Source of the DNA: Bacteriovorax stolpii
Lineage (GTDB): Bacteria > Bdellovibrionota > Bacteriovoracia > Bacteriovoracales > Bacteriovoracaceae
Direction: 5' to 3'
Length of the DNA: 32,769 nucleotides
Assembly: GCA_945905815.1 (NCBI GenBank)
Contig: CAMDQH010000027.1
Coordinates: 1 to 32,769 of the forward strand
Shown here: piece by piece, positions 19,294 to 27,983 of the stretch
Position numbering within the stretch: the first letter of the stretch is position 1
Layout: every line of letters begins with the position of its first letter
Notes under the pieces: model-generated
Told to the model about the DNA's origin: nothing
The model's input: only the letters and a program-made list of their open reading frames with translations
The model's database searches: none
Made by a program: the position numbers and the translations under genes

Positions 19294-20565
19294 ATGAAAC
19301 GAAATCAAATTGTAAACTCTTGTCTTGTCCTCCTATTTGGACTGATGGTATTGCCATTGGGACATGCTCAACAAACTAAACCGGAAAAACATCTCGTTGT
19401 TGATGCGGCCAAGCTGCCGACTGATTTGGTCAAAAACACTGAAAGCATTCAGCAAGTACTCATACGTTCAGTATTATTATCCCAACAGTTTGAAATTCTT
19501 TTTGCAAAACCAGAAAATGTCAGCGATACTAAAATGCGGGTTTATGAGCTTCAGACTTCCGTCGATCCCACAGACAGGCCAGGCTTCTACAATATTTCCC
19601 TTAAACTTGTTAACCCTAAGTTACATAAAACCGTTCGTGCGGAAAAAGAAGAATTAATTAACGGTAAACGGCTACTGCATACTTTGCGGATTATGACCTT
19701 AAGATTGATTTTCGGTGAAGCCTTCATCAAGACGAATAAAGAAAGGTTGGAAAAAATTTCCGCTGAAGATCCGGCACTCTCAATCATTCCTGCGCCCCTT
19801 CCAAAAGGCCTTCCACCTGGGCAAAAGGTAGCACCTCTCAAGGATAAAAAGAAAGACTACGATCAATCCCGCGAAGATCTGGATAAGAAGCCTGAATCAC
19901 CTTCTGCCGATAAAGCTGTCCCTTTTTTTCGCGAAAAGACTTATGCACTAGGTGCTTATTATCAGTCTCAACAGATACAATCTTCGGGTGAATTGTTAGA
20001 TGTCACCAACAATTTCACAGCACTTCTTTTAGATTTTCACACGCATTGGAAGTTGGGTAGCGAAGGTGAAAGTTTGGCCATTGTTTCGGGACGTTATGGA
20101 AGAACGCTTAGTAAGTATGAGAAAACTATTCCGGATTCACTACAATTGGTAGGTCTCTATGATCATCATCTCTTTTCTAAATTTCGTGGACTAGCAGGCC
20201 TACGTCTGGATCAGGCCAGCTTTGCCAATCTACCGGGCCTTAATCAAGGTATTCAAGTAGGTACAACTCGCACGATCTGGGGTCAGCTAGGCCTAGAAAC
20301 TGCAGCAATTTTTTTCAATAGCCGCTTTCTTTTTTCAGCTAGTTTATTAAAAGCTTTGCAATCGAAAGTTGATTTTCCGGGAGCTTCTGGAGCCCAAGTT
20401 TCTGGCCAGGGATATCTTTTTTTTGGGGCCTATGAATTTTCTAAAAAATATTTTTTGGCAATTGAAATGTCCAAATATATCTTGAGCATTACGGGAGCTT
20501 CCAGCTATTCAAACTCCGATCAAAGATTAGCTCTGGGAATTTATTATCCATTGGGTGAGAAATGA
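19294..20565 (+). CDS. Exported protein with N-terminal domain, linker and probable outer-membrane barrel
   Basis: A protein of 423 residues with a Sec signal peptide (MKRNQIVNSCLVLLFGLMVLPLGHAQ, cleavage near 25). Residues 30-160 form a mixed domain with amphipathic helices and beta strands (QQVLIRSVLLSQQFEILF; NISLKLVNPKLHKTV). A Pro/Lys-rich linker covers about 165-205. Residues 210-423 show alternating hydrophobic/polar strands with many Tyr, Gly and aromatic ends (KTYALGAYYQSQ, QLALGIYYPLG-like ending), typical of a beta-barrel; it ends ...YYPLGEK rather than in a classical terminal Phe. The family is not recognised. It is the first gene of the plus-strand operon and overlaps the next gene by 4 nt (ATGA). 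An outer-membrane role next to a stator recalls the barrel proteins of the myxococcal Glt gliding complex; this is analogy, not shown homology. Confidence 0.75.
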   Translation: MKRNQIVNSCLVLLFGLMVLPLGHAQQTKPEKHLVVDAAKLPTDLVKNTESIQQVLIRSVLLSQQFEILFAKPENVSDTKMRVYELQTSVDPTDRPGFYNISLKLVNPKLHKTVRAEKEELINGKRLLHTLRIMTLRLIFGEAFIKTNKERLEKISAEDPALSIIPAPLPKGLPPGQKVAPLKDKKKDYDQSREDLDKKPESPSADKAVPFFREKTYALGAYYQSQQIQSSGELLDVTNNFTALLLDFHTHWKLGSEGESLAIVSGRYGRTLSKYEKTIPDSLQLVGLYDHHLFSKFRGLAGLRLDQASFANLPGLNQGIQVGTTRTIWGQLGLETAAIFFNSRFLFSASLLKALQSKVDFPGASGAQVSGQGYLFFGAYEFSKKYFLAIEMSKYILSITGASSYSNSDQRLALGIYYPLGEK

Positions 20566-21155
20566 AAAATATCATGATCACCCTCATTCTGAGTCTGTTT
20601 ATTTTACCGGCCTCGGCCGATGAACAGATTAATGGTGGCTTCATTCGGAGAATGAATTTTTCACTTGCCATGACTTCCCTGTCGCTTTCAGAGCAGACGG
20701 ACTCAGCTGGAAGTTATTCGGGTACGGCCATAAACCTGGCAGTGGAATTTCCTTTTGTTCAGTCGATTAAGCGAGAGTACTTCATGAAAAGTTCGGTACC
20801 GGTAGTATCCGCTGCCGGTGAAGGACTCTACTCGGCTATCGTGGGAATGAATAATTATCGGGACAAACTGTCGGCTCCCTTCCGCTTGGAAGACGGCGCA
20901 AGTGAACTTAAAATCAGGCCTAAAATGCAATACTATTGGGGTCCACATTTTGGAGCAGGTGCGGCAGTCTACAAAATAGGCACCGCCAAAAAAAGTGATT
21001 TTGCCTTCATCATAGGCGCTCAAGCGGGCGCAATTAAACCACTAACCGCACCTTGGGGTTTAAAGCTTGAAGGTGGTCTTTCCAAAGGATTCGGGATCAA
21101 CTCGGGATTCCTGACCTATTTTGTCGGTGGTGGTGCCACATACGATCTCGACTAA
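20562..21155 (+). CDS. Small outer-membrane beta-barrel candidate
   Basis: A protein of 197 residues with a signal peptide (MKNIMITLILSLFILPASADEQ, cleavage after ASA). The mature part has a run of short amphipathic strands with Gly and aromatic girdles (FGAGAAVYKIG, FAFIIGAQAGAIKPL, FLTYFVGGGATYDLD). This pattern fits an 8-10-strand barrel such as the OmpW/OmpX-size class; exact family not assigned. The start overlaps the previous stop by 4 nt (ATGA) with GGGTGAG upstream, so translation is coupled. Two consecutive exported barrel-like proteins suggest a hetero-complex in the outer membrane. Confidence 0.75.
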   Translation: MKNIMITLILSLFILPASADEQINGGFIRRMNFSLAMTSLSLSEQTDSAGSYSGTAINLAVEFPFVQSIKREYFMKSSVPVVSAAGEGLYSAIVGMNNYRDKLSAPFRLEDGASELKIRPKMQYYWGPHFGAGAAVYKIGTAKKSDFAFIIGAQAGAIKPLTAPWGLKLEGGLSKGFGINSGFLTYFVGGGATYDLD

Positions 21156-21208
21156 AAGGCTAATTCTGCCCCGTTGTTGGCAATCTTAATACATTCGATA
21201 ATTTATGT

Positions 21209-21817
21209 ATGAAAATCTTCTATATATTAGCAGTAATATTTCATTTTCAACTTCTCATCGGACCAACTTGGGCTTCTCAGGTAGTGATAAGAAGTCAGCC
21301 TGAAGGGGCAGAGGTTATCGTTCAAGTCGCTAAGGGTGGAAAAAAAACTAAAATTGGTACCACACCTTTAGTCATACCTCACGCTCAACTAGATACAATC
21401 ACTCAAGGTGTGGCCTACAAGATTGAAGTGATTAAACCTGGCTTTGAAGTTTATCGATTGCTTGTAGCGGCTACCAACATGGAAGAGATTACTTTGTCGG
21501 CGGTATTGGAACCTTCAATCGAAGTCAAATTAGGGGCAAACACGGATGTGTTGATCACAGGCCTTTTCGAAGCTCAACGTCTGACTCGTGCTAAAGACTA
21601 CGATGGGGCCTTGTCAAAATTAGCAGAATTGGAAAAGTCCTACGCTTCAGTATCGAGCGTTTTTGAACTGAGAGGCAGTGTGAATTATCTCAAGAAAGAT
21701 TTCACCACTGCTCTGGCAGAATTCCGTAAGGCCTACACGTTGAATCCACAAAATGAAGTAGCACAAAGAATGAAAGATTACCTTGAGACCAAGATGGTTT
21801 CTGGAGCAAAGCAATGA
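21209..21817 (+). CDS. Periplasmic PEGA-domain and TPR protein
   Basis: A protein of 202 residues with a signal peptide (MKIFYILAVIFHFQLLIGPTWA). Residues 23-100 are a PEGA domain: the name-giving motif is present (SQPEGAEVIVQV), followed by IGTTPLVIPH and a Gly-Phe turn (KPGFEVYRLLV). Residues 110-195 carry TPR-like helices (ARDYDGALSKLAELEKSY-type repeat at about 127-146, then FTTALAEFRKAYTLNPQN). PEGA domains usually act as surface or periplasmic binding modules and TPRs as protein scaffolds, so a linker between the membrane motor and outer-membrane parts is plausible. The 53-bp gap before it shows no ribosome binding site. It overlaps the next gene by 4 nt (ATGA). Confidence 0.82.
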   Translation: MKIFYILAVIFHFQLLIGPTWASQVVIRSQPEGAEVIVQVAKGGKKTKIGTTPLVIPHAQLDTITQGVAYKIEVIKPGFEVYRLLVAATNMEEITLSAVLEPSIEVKLGANTDVLITGLFEAQRLTRAKDYDGALSKLAELEKSYASVSSVFELRGSVNYLKKDFTTALAEFRKAYTLNPQNEVAQRMKDYLETKMVSGAKQ

Positions 21818-23772
21818 AATTGTTAATCTGTGGATTTCTACTATCAGGCTTAGCGCTGGCCCGAACACTCCAACCTCCTCAGCTTCTTCCATCTTTAGAA
21901 TGGCAAAAAGTTGTTCTTAAACAGGACCTGGAAATTAAGACCAAAGAAGTACTTTCGAAAGTCCTTAAACCCGAAGAATTTTTGGTCACGGCAAAAATTG
22001 ACTTAACAACTCCTCAAATGCCCGATTTTAAAAAACAGATCGCTCCGAGTGCAAATTTAACCAACGAGACAACTCGCCTGAATAAAGTGAAGGCAACCAA
22101 CGCTGCTCCAAAGAATGATCCCTACGGCTACATCGTTTTCCATAAAATGGGACTGGAAGTGCCTCTCGTTGAAGAATTTAAAGATAACGAAATCAACATT
22201 CAGAACAATAATAATAATCAAAAAGTAGATGACGGTAACGATTTTGAAAATATCTGGAAATATAACAAAGCGCTGGATATATACAACAATATTGACCATG
22301 TAGCGGTAAATATCAAAATCACTGACAAAGTAACTATCAATGCCAGATCAAAATTGGAATCACTGGTTAAGGACATTGGTTATGATATTCCTTCCGTCCA
22401 ACCAGATGTTAGATTTGAATATGTAGACTTTCATTTGGAGAAATCATTTAGAGCAGAAACGGTGGCCGGACCAAAAAAAGTTGAACCATCCTGGCCTGAA
22501 AAAGCACTCGCCTTTGCTGAAAAATTCCAGCTTCCTATTACTCTTTTTATGTCCGTCTTCATGTTGGGAATGTTTGGCTTGATGCTAATGAAAAAGTACA
22601 AACAGATTCTGGAAGAGAATGCTCCAGGAGCACAGACAATTACTATGGAAGATGGAGGTGATCAAGACGGTAATTCTGGGTCTACTCCAGCAGAAAACAC
22701 TCCCTCATTTGTTGCTCAATCAGTGATCGAAAGATTTATAGCTTATTTAGATCAAGCTCCTAGGGAATGTAGCGCCATGGTGAAATCATGGTTAAGAGAA
22801 ACGGATGGTAATCAGATCCTTGGCTTGAAGGTTTTAATTGAAGAATTGCCCAATGAAAAACTCACGCACTTAGTTTCTATGTTGTCTGAAGAAGACAAAG
22901 GTAAGCTTCGTGCCACAGTTCAGATGTCATTGAAGCCAGCTGAAATGGAAAAGGCCAAAGAATTTATTAGTGCGCAAGTTCGCGATGAAATTCTTAAAGG
23001 TGAAAAAATTGATGATCCAGAGTTGCAGGAAATGCTACTGGCGATTTCACCCAAAAAAGCCGCCCAAATGGTAATGGAGCAACCAGAGTTTGTGTCTATG
23101 CTTTTCTCTAAACTGACTCCCCGTTTTTTAGGACTTATTCTTGAACAACTGAATGATGAAAATAAGTCTGCGGTACTCAATCAAGCACTTGGGCAGAAAA
23201 CGTTATCAGATATAAAAGTGTTCAAATCGGTCCTATTTAAATACGCGGATATTGAAATTTTTAGTCCGGCTTTGGAAAAAATAAAATTGATACTTCCCGA
23301 TTCCAGTCGAAGTACGGAAGAGACTTTGTATCACGCGATTGCTAAACACGGAAATGCTCAATCTGTTAAGGCATGTGCAATGAGGAATTTTCCTTATCAA
23401 TTAATTACCAGTTTGCCTGGGGATATGCTTAAAGAAGCTTTACTTCAATTCGATTCGATTAAAAGAATCGAATTTCTTGAAACATTGTCGAACGAGGACA
23501 AAGAATCTTTAATTAATGCGTTCGCCCCTGCTGGCAGTAAGGCGCGGGATATTTACGAATTTGATTATGAAAGAGTTTTTTCAAATGAAGAAGCAAATGC
23601 CCGAATCAAAACTGAGTCCGACACCATTGCGAAAAGTTTTGTCATCCACTTGCGAGATTTTATAAGAAAAAACCCACAATTTAAAGGTAAGGTAACTACG
23701 ATTGTTAGTCAGTGGGCCGATAGCATGGCGACTGAATTTAATACGATTAATAAATTGAAGATTGTTGTTTAG
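21814..23772 (+). CDS. FliF(RBM3)-like and FliG-like fusion membrane protein
   Basis: A protein of 652 residues that I read as a reduced MS-ring/switch fusion. An N-terminal signal or anchor (MKLLICGFLLSGLALA) is followed by a periplasmic part of about 220 residues. Its first half (EVLSKVLKPEEFLVTAKIDL) matches the start of the FliF/YscJ-type third ring-building motif. A long Asn/Asp-rich insertion follows, then the second half (DHVAVNIKITDK ... KLESLVKDIGYDI ... VRFEYVDFHL) matches the end of that motif, just before a membrane span at about 239-259 (LPITLFMSVFMLGMFGLML). The cytoplasmic 260-652 is all-helical and FliG/armadillo-like (KLTHLVSMLSEEDKGKL, FLGLILEQLNDENKSAV, RIEFLETLSNEDKESL). 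The first two FliF ring motifs are absent. It lies between the PEGA/TPR gene and a giant lipoprotein, near MotA/MotB. FliF-like assignment moderate, FliG-like assignment weaker. Confidence 0.65.
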   Translation: MKLLICGFLLSGLALARTLQPPQLLPSLEWQKVVLKQDLEIKTKEVLSKVLKPEEFLVTAKIDLTTPQMPDFKKQIAPSANLTNETTRLNKVKATNAAPKNDPYGYIVFHKMGLEVPLVEEFKDNEINIQNNNNNQKVDDGNDFENIWKYNKALDIYNNIDHVAVNIKITDKVTINARSKLESLVKDIGYDIPSVQPDVRFEYVDFHLEKSFRAETVAGPKKVEPSWPEKALAFAEKFQLPITLFMSVFMLGMFGLMLMKKYKQILEENAPGAQTITMEDGGDQDGNSGSTPAENTPSFVAQSVIERFIAYLDQAPRECSAMVKSWLRETDGNQILGLKVLIEELPNEKLTHLVSMLSEEDKGKLRATVQMSLKPAEMEKAKEFISAQVRDEILKGEKIDDPELQEMLLAISPKKAAQMVMEQPEFVSMLFSKLTPRFLGLILEQLNDENKSAVLNQALGQKTLSDIKVFKSVLFKYADIEIFSPALEKIKLILPDSSRSTEETLYHAIAKHGNAQSVKACAMRNFPYQLITSLPGDMLKEALLQFDSIKRIEFLETLSNEDKESLINAFAPAGSKARDIYEFDYERVFSNEEANARIKTESDTIAKSFVIHLRDFIRKNPQFKGKVTTIVSQWADSMATEFNTINKLKIVV

Positions 23773-23780
23773 GTTACACC

Positions 23781-26700
23781 ATGAGCACAAAGAACTTTAT
23801 TTTACTCCTGTTGTCCTTCTGGTTAGGAGGATGTGTAGGTGATGTTCAAAATTCTTCGAAACAAGACAATTCGGTCTTCAAAAAAAACATCGGTAATTTT
23901 AACTATATTGGTGCAATCAATGCTGTTGCTGAATCACAAAAAAAAATAAGGGTCTATTTTCCATCCTATTCCGGTGGGAACGTAGATTACGCAGTTTATA
24001 TTAACGGTAATTTTCTTATTCCTGCCGCGACTGTGTCCCACAATGCTCTAAATCTGAACCCGAATGGACTTTTATCAGTGGTTATAGATGGATTGAATGC
24101 TGCTAGTAAATATGAAATCACTGTTCGTGTCCGTGATGCATCCGATTCTACGATTGAAGATGCTAATACTAATTCTGTCTCGGCCACGACTTTTACGCAA
24201 CCTATGCCGACTTTTAATGGCCTCTTAGGCCTTGAAAATTTTGCAGGTATCGATGGCCTAACTAAAATCAGAGCTTTCTGGAATGAAGCTTTGCCCACAT
24301 CTCTTCCTATCGCTGGCCATATGATCTATTACAAAAAGAAAACGGATGTCGTTTTTCAGACAATTCGAATTGAAGATCCTTCAGCTCGTGAAGGAACCAT
24401 AAGTGGTCTGGTAAAAAACACAGATTATATTTTTAATGTCCGAGCATTTGATAATCAAAACCGCGAGGAAGAAAACTACGAGTATGCCAGTCTCATGACC
24501 TTAGATGATACTCTCGTTATTTTCCCAGGAATCTCAGCGGCAACTGTTCCCACCAATGATACCGGCTTCGGAAATATTTTGGTAGAGTGGCCTAAAGCTA
24601 TTGGCCCAGTTGTGAAGTATCGAATTTTTTGGAAAGAAAGCCTTGATCCAAATCCCATCCTGGCAAGTTTAAACTTCATCGATATCACTGACCTTAAAGC
24701 CGTTTCCAGATTAGTGGCAGTTCCCAATAGAAATACCAATTATCAATTTGTCGTTTTGGGATGCCTTGATCTTCCTGCCTGTGCCACTTACAATTCGGCC
24801 AGTGCTCTGAATATTAAAAGTGCTACGACTACACCGCCAGTCGCTCCTTTTGCAGGACTCTCGGAAGTACGTTTTGGAATTGATTACGCCATTCTTTCCT
24901 GGATAACGATGCCCGATTCTGCTTTAGGTGCCTTCGATGCCTTTCAAGTTTCAAAAATTGAAACTAACAATACAGAGACATTGATTATAGGCACTGGCGC
25001 CCCCCTGATTGCCACTTATCCCGTCGCTAAAAGTGCCACAAGTGTTAAGGTCGAAGGATTAATTGAAGGCGAGAAGTATTGCTTCAAAGTAAAATCGACT
25101 ATTGTTGATCCTGGTCCCGTCTATCGTAATGCCGGCAATGCTTCGGTCGTATGTGGGATTCCCCAATATGTTCGACCTGGTCAAATCCAATGGGTCATGA
25201 CGACAATACCTGATCCAGAATCGACCAATCCGCTTGATACCATTCAGACGGCCTGCTACTCCCCAACCAAAGATGGATTTACAGTAAAATGGAAGGCTCC
25301 AATAGGAGAAGGCACTTTTTCTTCATTTGCTATTTATGTTGAAGAAGGTCCAAGTGCAACTTATACCTCAACGCCAGTCTACATGAACAAAACTGTTGGC
25401 GACCCAACTTACATTTTTAATTTCACTGGATTGAATCCTGACACTCAATATGCGGTAGGAATCCGGACTTATTTTTCACAAAATACTATCCAAAAATTTG
25501 GGGCAAGCTCTGTTATTCAGACTTGTAAAACCAATCTTGAACCAGTTGTACCCCAAGGTTGGTCTGGCATCATGTCTCTGGGGTCTAAAACTGATGGTCT
25601 GAATAACAATGAGATTATTCCTGAAGCCTTTATTCCAAAGGGAGACTTCATTCTTAATCAAGGGATAGCGACAGAAGCTCCCTTTACCATGCCAGTTGAT
25701 TTTAATAAAATTCAAAACTATTTTGGCTGGGAGCCCGTTGGTTCAAAAATTTCAACTTACGATTCTCGCGGTATGATCAGATTGGCCTGGAAAGATTTTA
25801 AGTACCAAGATGGTGGTAATTTCTCTCTCTCCTCTAATTCAACTTCTTTGGGTTACAACGTTTACCGAATGGATTACAAACATTCCGTTCACGCTAGCTC
25901 CAGACCAGGAAAGAATCTTACTTCATGGGGCCTACCTCGCAACACTACCCCGCTTAAAGCAAAAAATGTGATTACCACTCAGGGCACTCAGGCGATCGTT
26001 GAATTTTATGATTATGATTTTTCTGATGGTGTGACCGATTTATCTAAAGTCTATTGGTATAAGGTTGAACCTGTGGCTTCTGGAAATCATGTTCAACTTC
26101 TCTCAACAGCTCCAGACACTGATTACAAAGATTATGTCGTAAAAGTGATTTTACCAAGTAAGAATGTTTCTCTCATTCATCGCTGGATGGCAAACAGGGA
26201 AACTTGCGAAAGGATGGGGCGCCAAGCCCTCATTGATCGCAATAAACAATATCGCTGTCCTTATGATGGGATTGCCTCTAAAGCTTACCCTACTGGCTCC
26301 TATTACGATGTGGGTGGCCATATTTTGATGGATCGTTTTGAATTGTCTTGTAATATGTCCCGCAATAAATGCAATAACACTGAAACTAAAAAAGGTGCCT
26401 GGCAATGTGTGGGAGCTGCCTGCTCCTATATACCTTACGAAGCTGCCAACGGTGACTGCGTAGGTACTGGAACTTTACCAACTGCTTTATCCACTAATGA
26501 TCCCAATACTCTCAGTTTGGCCGGTGCCGTTTATTATAATCGCAAGAAGTGGGACACCACCAGTTGCTCCATCCATCAAGGTGGCTCATGGAAAGACCTC
26601 AATAGTGCTAGCTTAACTCCAGCACAAGCTGCACCTGCTGTTACCAACGCTGCCAATCTGCCACCTTTAACTCGGCTTACTCAGACGCGCATGGGACTTC

Positions 26701-27983
26701 TGTGTGCTCAGAAATCCATCACTCTTCAGTTGGATACAACGAATACAAAAGTCATTTCCAAACGACTTCAGCGCAAACAAGAATTTGTCTTGGCCAGTGC
26801 CCCACCGGAAGATTCTCCAAATCACTACACCTATACCAACGGAGACAATGATCTAGGCTGTAATATTAAATGGGCGAAAGGCTCTAGTCTGACAGTTTAT
26901 CAAGGGATGCTATACGCTAACCTTTCTCCAAATGATGCTGTTCAAATTGTTCGCGGACCATCGGCTACTGGGTCCAATTTCTCTAAGCACAATGGTGGAT
27001 TGCATGGGCAAAAGATGAATCAATTGGATTTGCGAAACTTTCGCTACCCTACTACTACCATGGCAGATGCCATGGATTATTCTGGACTTTCTCAGGCAGA
27101 TTTTTCAATTATCCATGGAAACTGGCCAATGCCAGAGCGTGGCTCAAAATCTGGCCCCGTTTTTGCCGGCGGCTCGCAGGGAATTGATTCCACTATGCTG
27201 TGCCTTTCTCGTTACGGAATTCAAGATATGATTGGCAACGTTCCCGAATGGTCCAGTGATCGCTTCTATTGTACCAATATGGATAACTGCGTTCCCGCCA
27301 CTACCACGACTGAAGACACACAAAATCGCACGTGGTCTTATCTTTCTAAAAAGTCTGAAGTGTATGATATGAAATTTTCTGGAAGTTCTATGGGACTTCC
27401 ATTAAGAAATTATTTTGGTCCAATTAATGCTCTCACTTTTCCTGTATCTCCAACACTCAATAAGACCTGGTTTAATCATTTCCTTAAATCTACCAGTGAT
27501 CCCAATGCCTTCCAAAGTGCTGACTTCATTTCCGTTCCACTGGGGCTACCGGTTTCTTGTCAGGGTGGCAAATGTCTTAAAACGCCTTCAACTTTTGATG
27601 ATAATGCTTCGGTAGCTACCGGACTGCCTAATCCTTTTAGTTTAATTTACGGATTTAATTATGAAGGGGACCTGGCCAGGGCCAGTGTCTTCTATGATTT
27701 ACAAAGCTCAGCTTTTAATGCCAATGATGGGACAGTTGCAAAATATCTCAGCTTTATTCTAGGTGGATTTCCATGCTCAGCTCGCAGTGAAAATGGCTAT
27801 AATGAGTATTTACTTCTCCCTGGTAATTTGGACGTAACCAAGCATGCTTGCCTAGATGATAAGTTTGCACCTGGAAGAAATAGTTTTAATTTGACTGTCA
27901 CTGAAACCGCCTTGAATGATCTAGGTGGTCGCTGCTCCACGATTGCGGCCGAGGATGAAGAAGGCAACTTTACTATCCCGTAA
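23781..27983 (+). CDS. Giant FN3/FGE-like lipoprotein co-encoded with the motor proteins
   Basis: A secreted lipoprotein of 1400 residues. The signal MSTKNFILLLLSFWLGGC has the lipidated Cys at 18 (Val next). The post-Cys tether (GDVQNSSKQDNS) resembles that of the paralogues. FN3-like domains lie at about 141-240, 244-350, 353-465 and 490-590, with a degenerate one at 664-785. The joint SLIHRWMANRETCERMG lies at about 797. The FGE-like C-terminal half has RLQRKQEFVLA at about 995, YGIQDMIGNVPEWSSDRFYC at about 1144, GGFPC at about 1329 and GGRC at about 1381. It starts 8 bp after the FliF/FliG-like stop with AGG 7 nt upstream, so it very likely belongs to the motor operon. Its 3' end overlaps the convergent PilZ gene by 11 nt. 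The position suggests it is cargo, adhesin or regulator of the machine. Confidence 0.87.
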   Translation: MSTKNFILLLLSFWLGGCVGDVQNSSKQDNSVFKKNIGNFNYIGAINAVAESQKKIRVYFPSYSGGNVDYAVYINGNFLIPAATVSHNALNLNPNGLLSVVIDGLNAASKYEITVRVRDASDSTIEDANTNSVSATTFTQPMPTFNGLLGLENFAGIDGLTKIRAFWNEALPTSLPIAGHMIYYKKKTDVVFQTIRIEDPSAREGTISGLVKNTDYIFNVRAFDNQNREEENYEYASLMTLDDTLVIFPGISAATVPTNDTGFGNILVEWPKAIGPVVKYRIFWKESLDPNPILASLNFIDITDLKAVSRLVAVPNRNTNYQFVVLGCLDLPACATYNSASALNIKSATTTPPVAPFAGLSEVRFGIDYAILSWITMPDSALGAFDAFQVSKIETNNTETLIIGTGAPLIATYPVAKSATSVKVEGLIEGEKYCFKVKSTIVDPGPVYRNAGNASVVCGIPQYVRPGQIQWVMTTIPDPESTNPLDTIQTACYSPTKDGFTVKWKAPIGEGTFSSFAIYVEEGPSATYTSTPVYMNKTVGDPTYIFNFTGLNPDTQYAVGIRTYFSQNTIQKFGASSVIQTCKTNLEPVVPQGWSGIMSLGSKTDGLNNNEIIPEAFIPKGDFILNQGIATEAPFTMPVDFNKIQNYFGWEPVGSKISTYDSRGMIRLAWKDFKYQDGGNFSLSSNSTSLGYNVYRMDYKHSVHASSRPGKNLTSWGLPRNTTPLKAKNVITTQGTQAIVEFYDYDFSDGVTDLSKVYWYKVEPVASGNHVQLLSTAPDTDYKDYVVKVILPSKNVSLIHRWMANRETCERMGRQALIDRNKQYRCPYDGIASKAYPTGSYYDVGGHILMDRFELSCNMSRNKCNNTETKKGAWQCVGAACSYIPYEAANGDCVGTGTLPTALSTNDPNTLSLAGAVYYNRKKWDTTSCSIHQGGSWKDLNSASLTPAQAAPAVTNAANLPPLTRLTQTRMGLLCAQKSITLQLDTTNTKVISKRLQRKQEFVLASAPPEDSPNHYTYTNGDNDLGCNIKWAKGSSLTVYQGMLYANLSPNDAVQIVRGPSATGSNFSKHNGGLHGQKMNQLDLRNFRYPTTTMADAMDYSGLSQADFSIIHGNWPMPERGSKSGPVFAGGSQGIDSTMLCLSRYGIQDMIGNVPEWSSDRFYCTNMDNCVPATTTTEDTQNRTWSYLSKKSEVYDMKFSGSSMGLPLRNYFGPINALTFPVSPTLNKTWFNHFLKSTSDPNAFQSADFISVPLGLPVSCQGGKCLKTPSTFDDNASVATGLPNPFSLIYGFNYEGDLARASVFYDLQSSAFNANDGTVAKYLSFILGGFPCSARSENGYNEYLLLPGNLDVTKHACLDDKFAPGRNSFNLTVTETALNDLGGRCSTIAAEDEEGNFTIP

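Noticed and set aside
17695-23772. Ordinary flagellar gene cluster
   Set aside because: Only MotA/MotB and a partial FliF/FliG-like protein are present; there are no rod, hook, filament, C-ring FliM/FliN or export genes, and the neighbours are outer-membrane-type proteins.
4229-27983. Diversity-generating retroelement acting on the FGE-like domains
   Set aside because: The C-type-lectin-like tips invite it, but no template/variable repeat pair was seen, and the only reverse transcriptase is the truncated group II maturase, which lacks its catalytic part.
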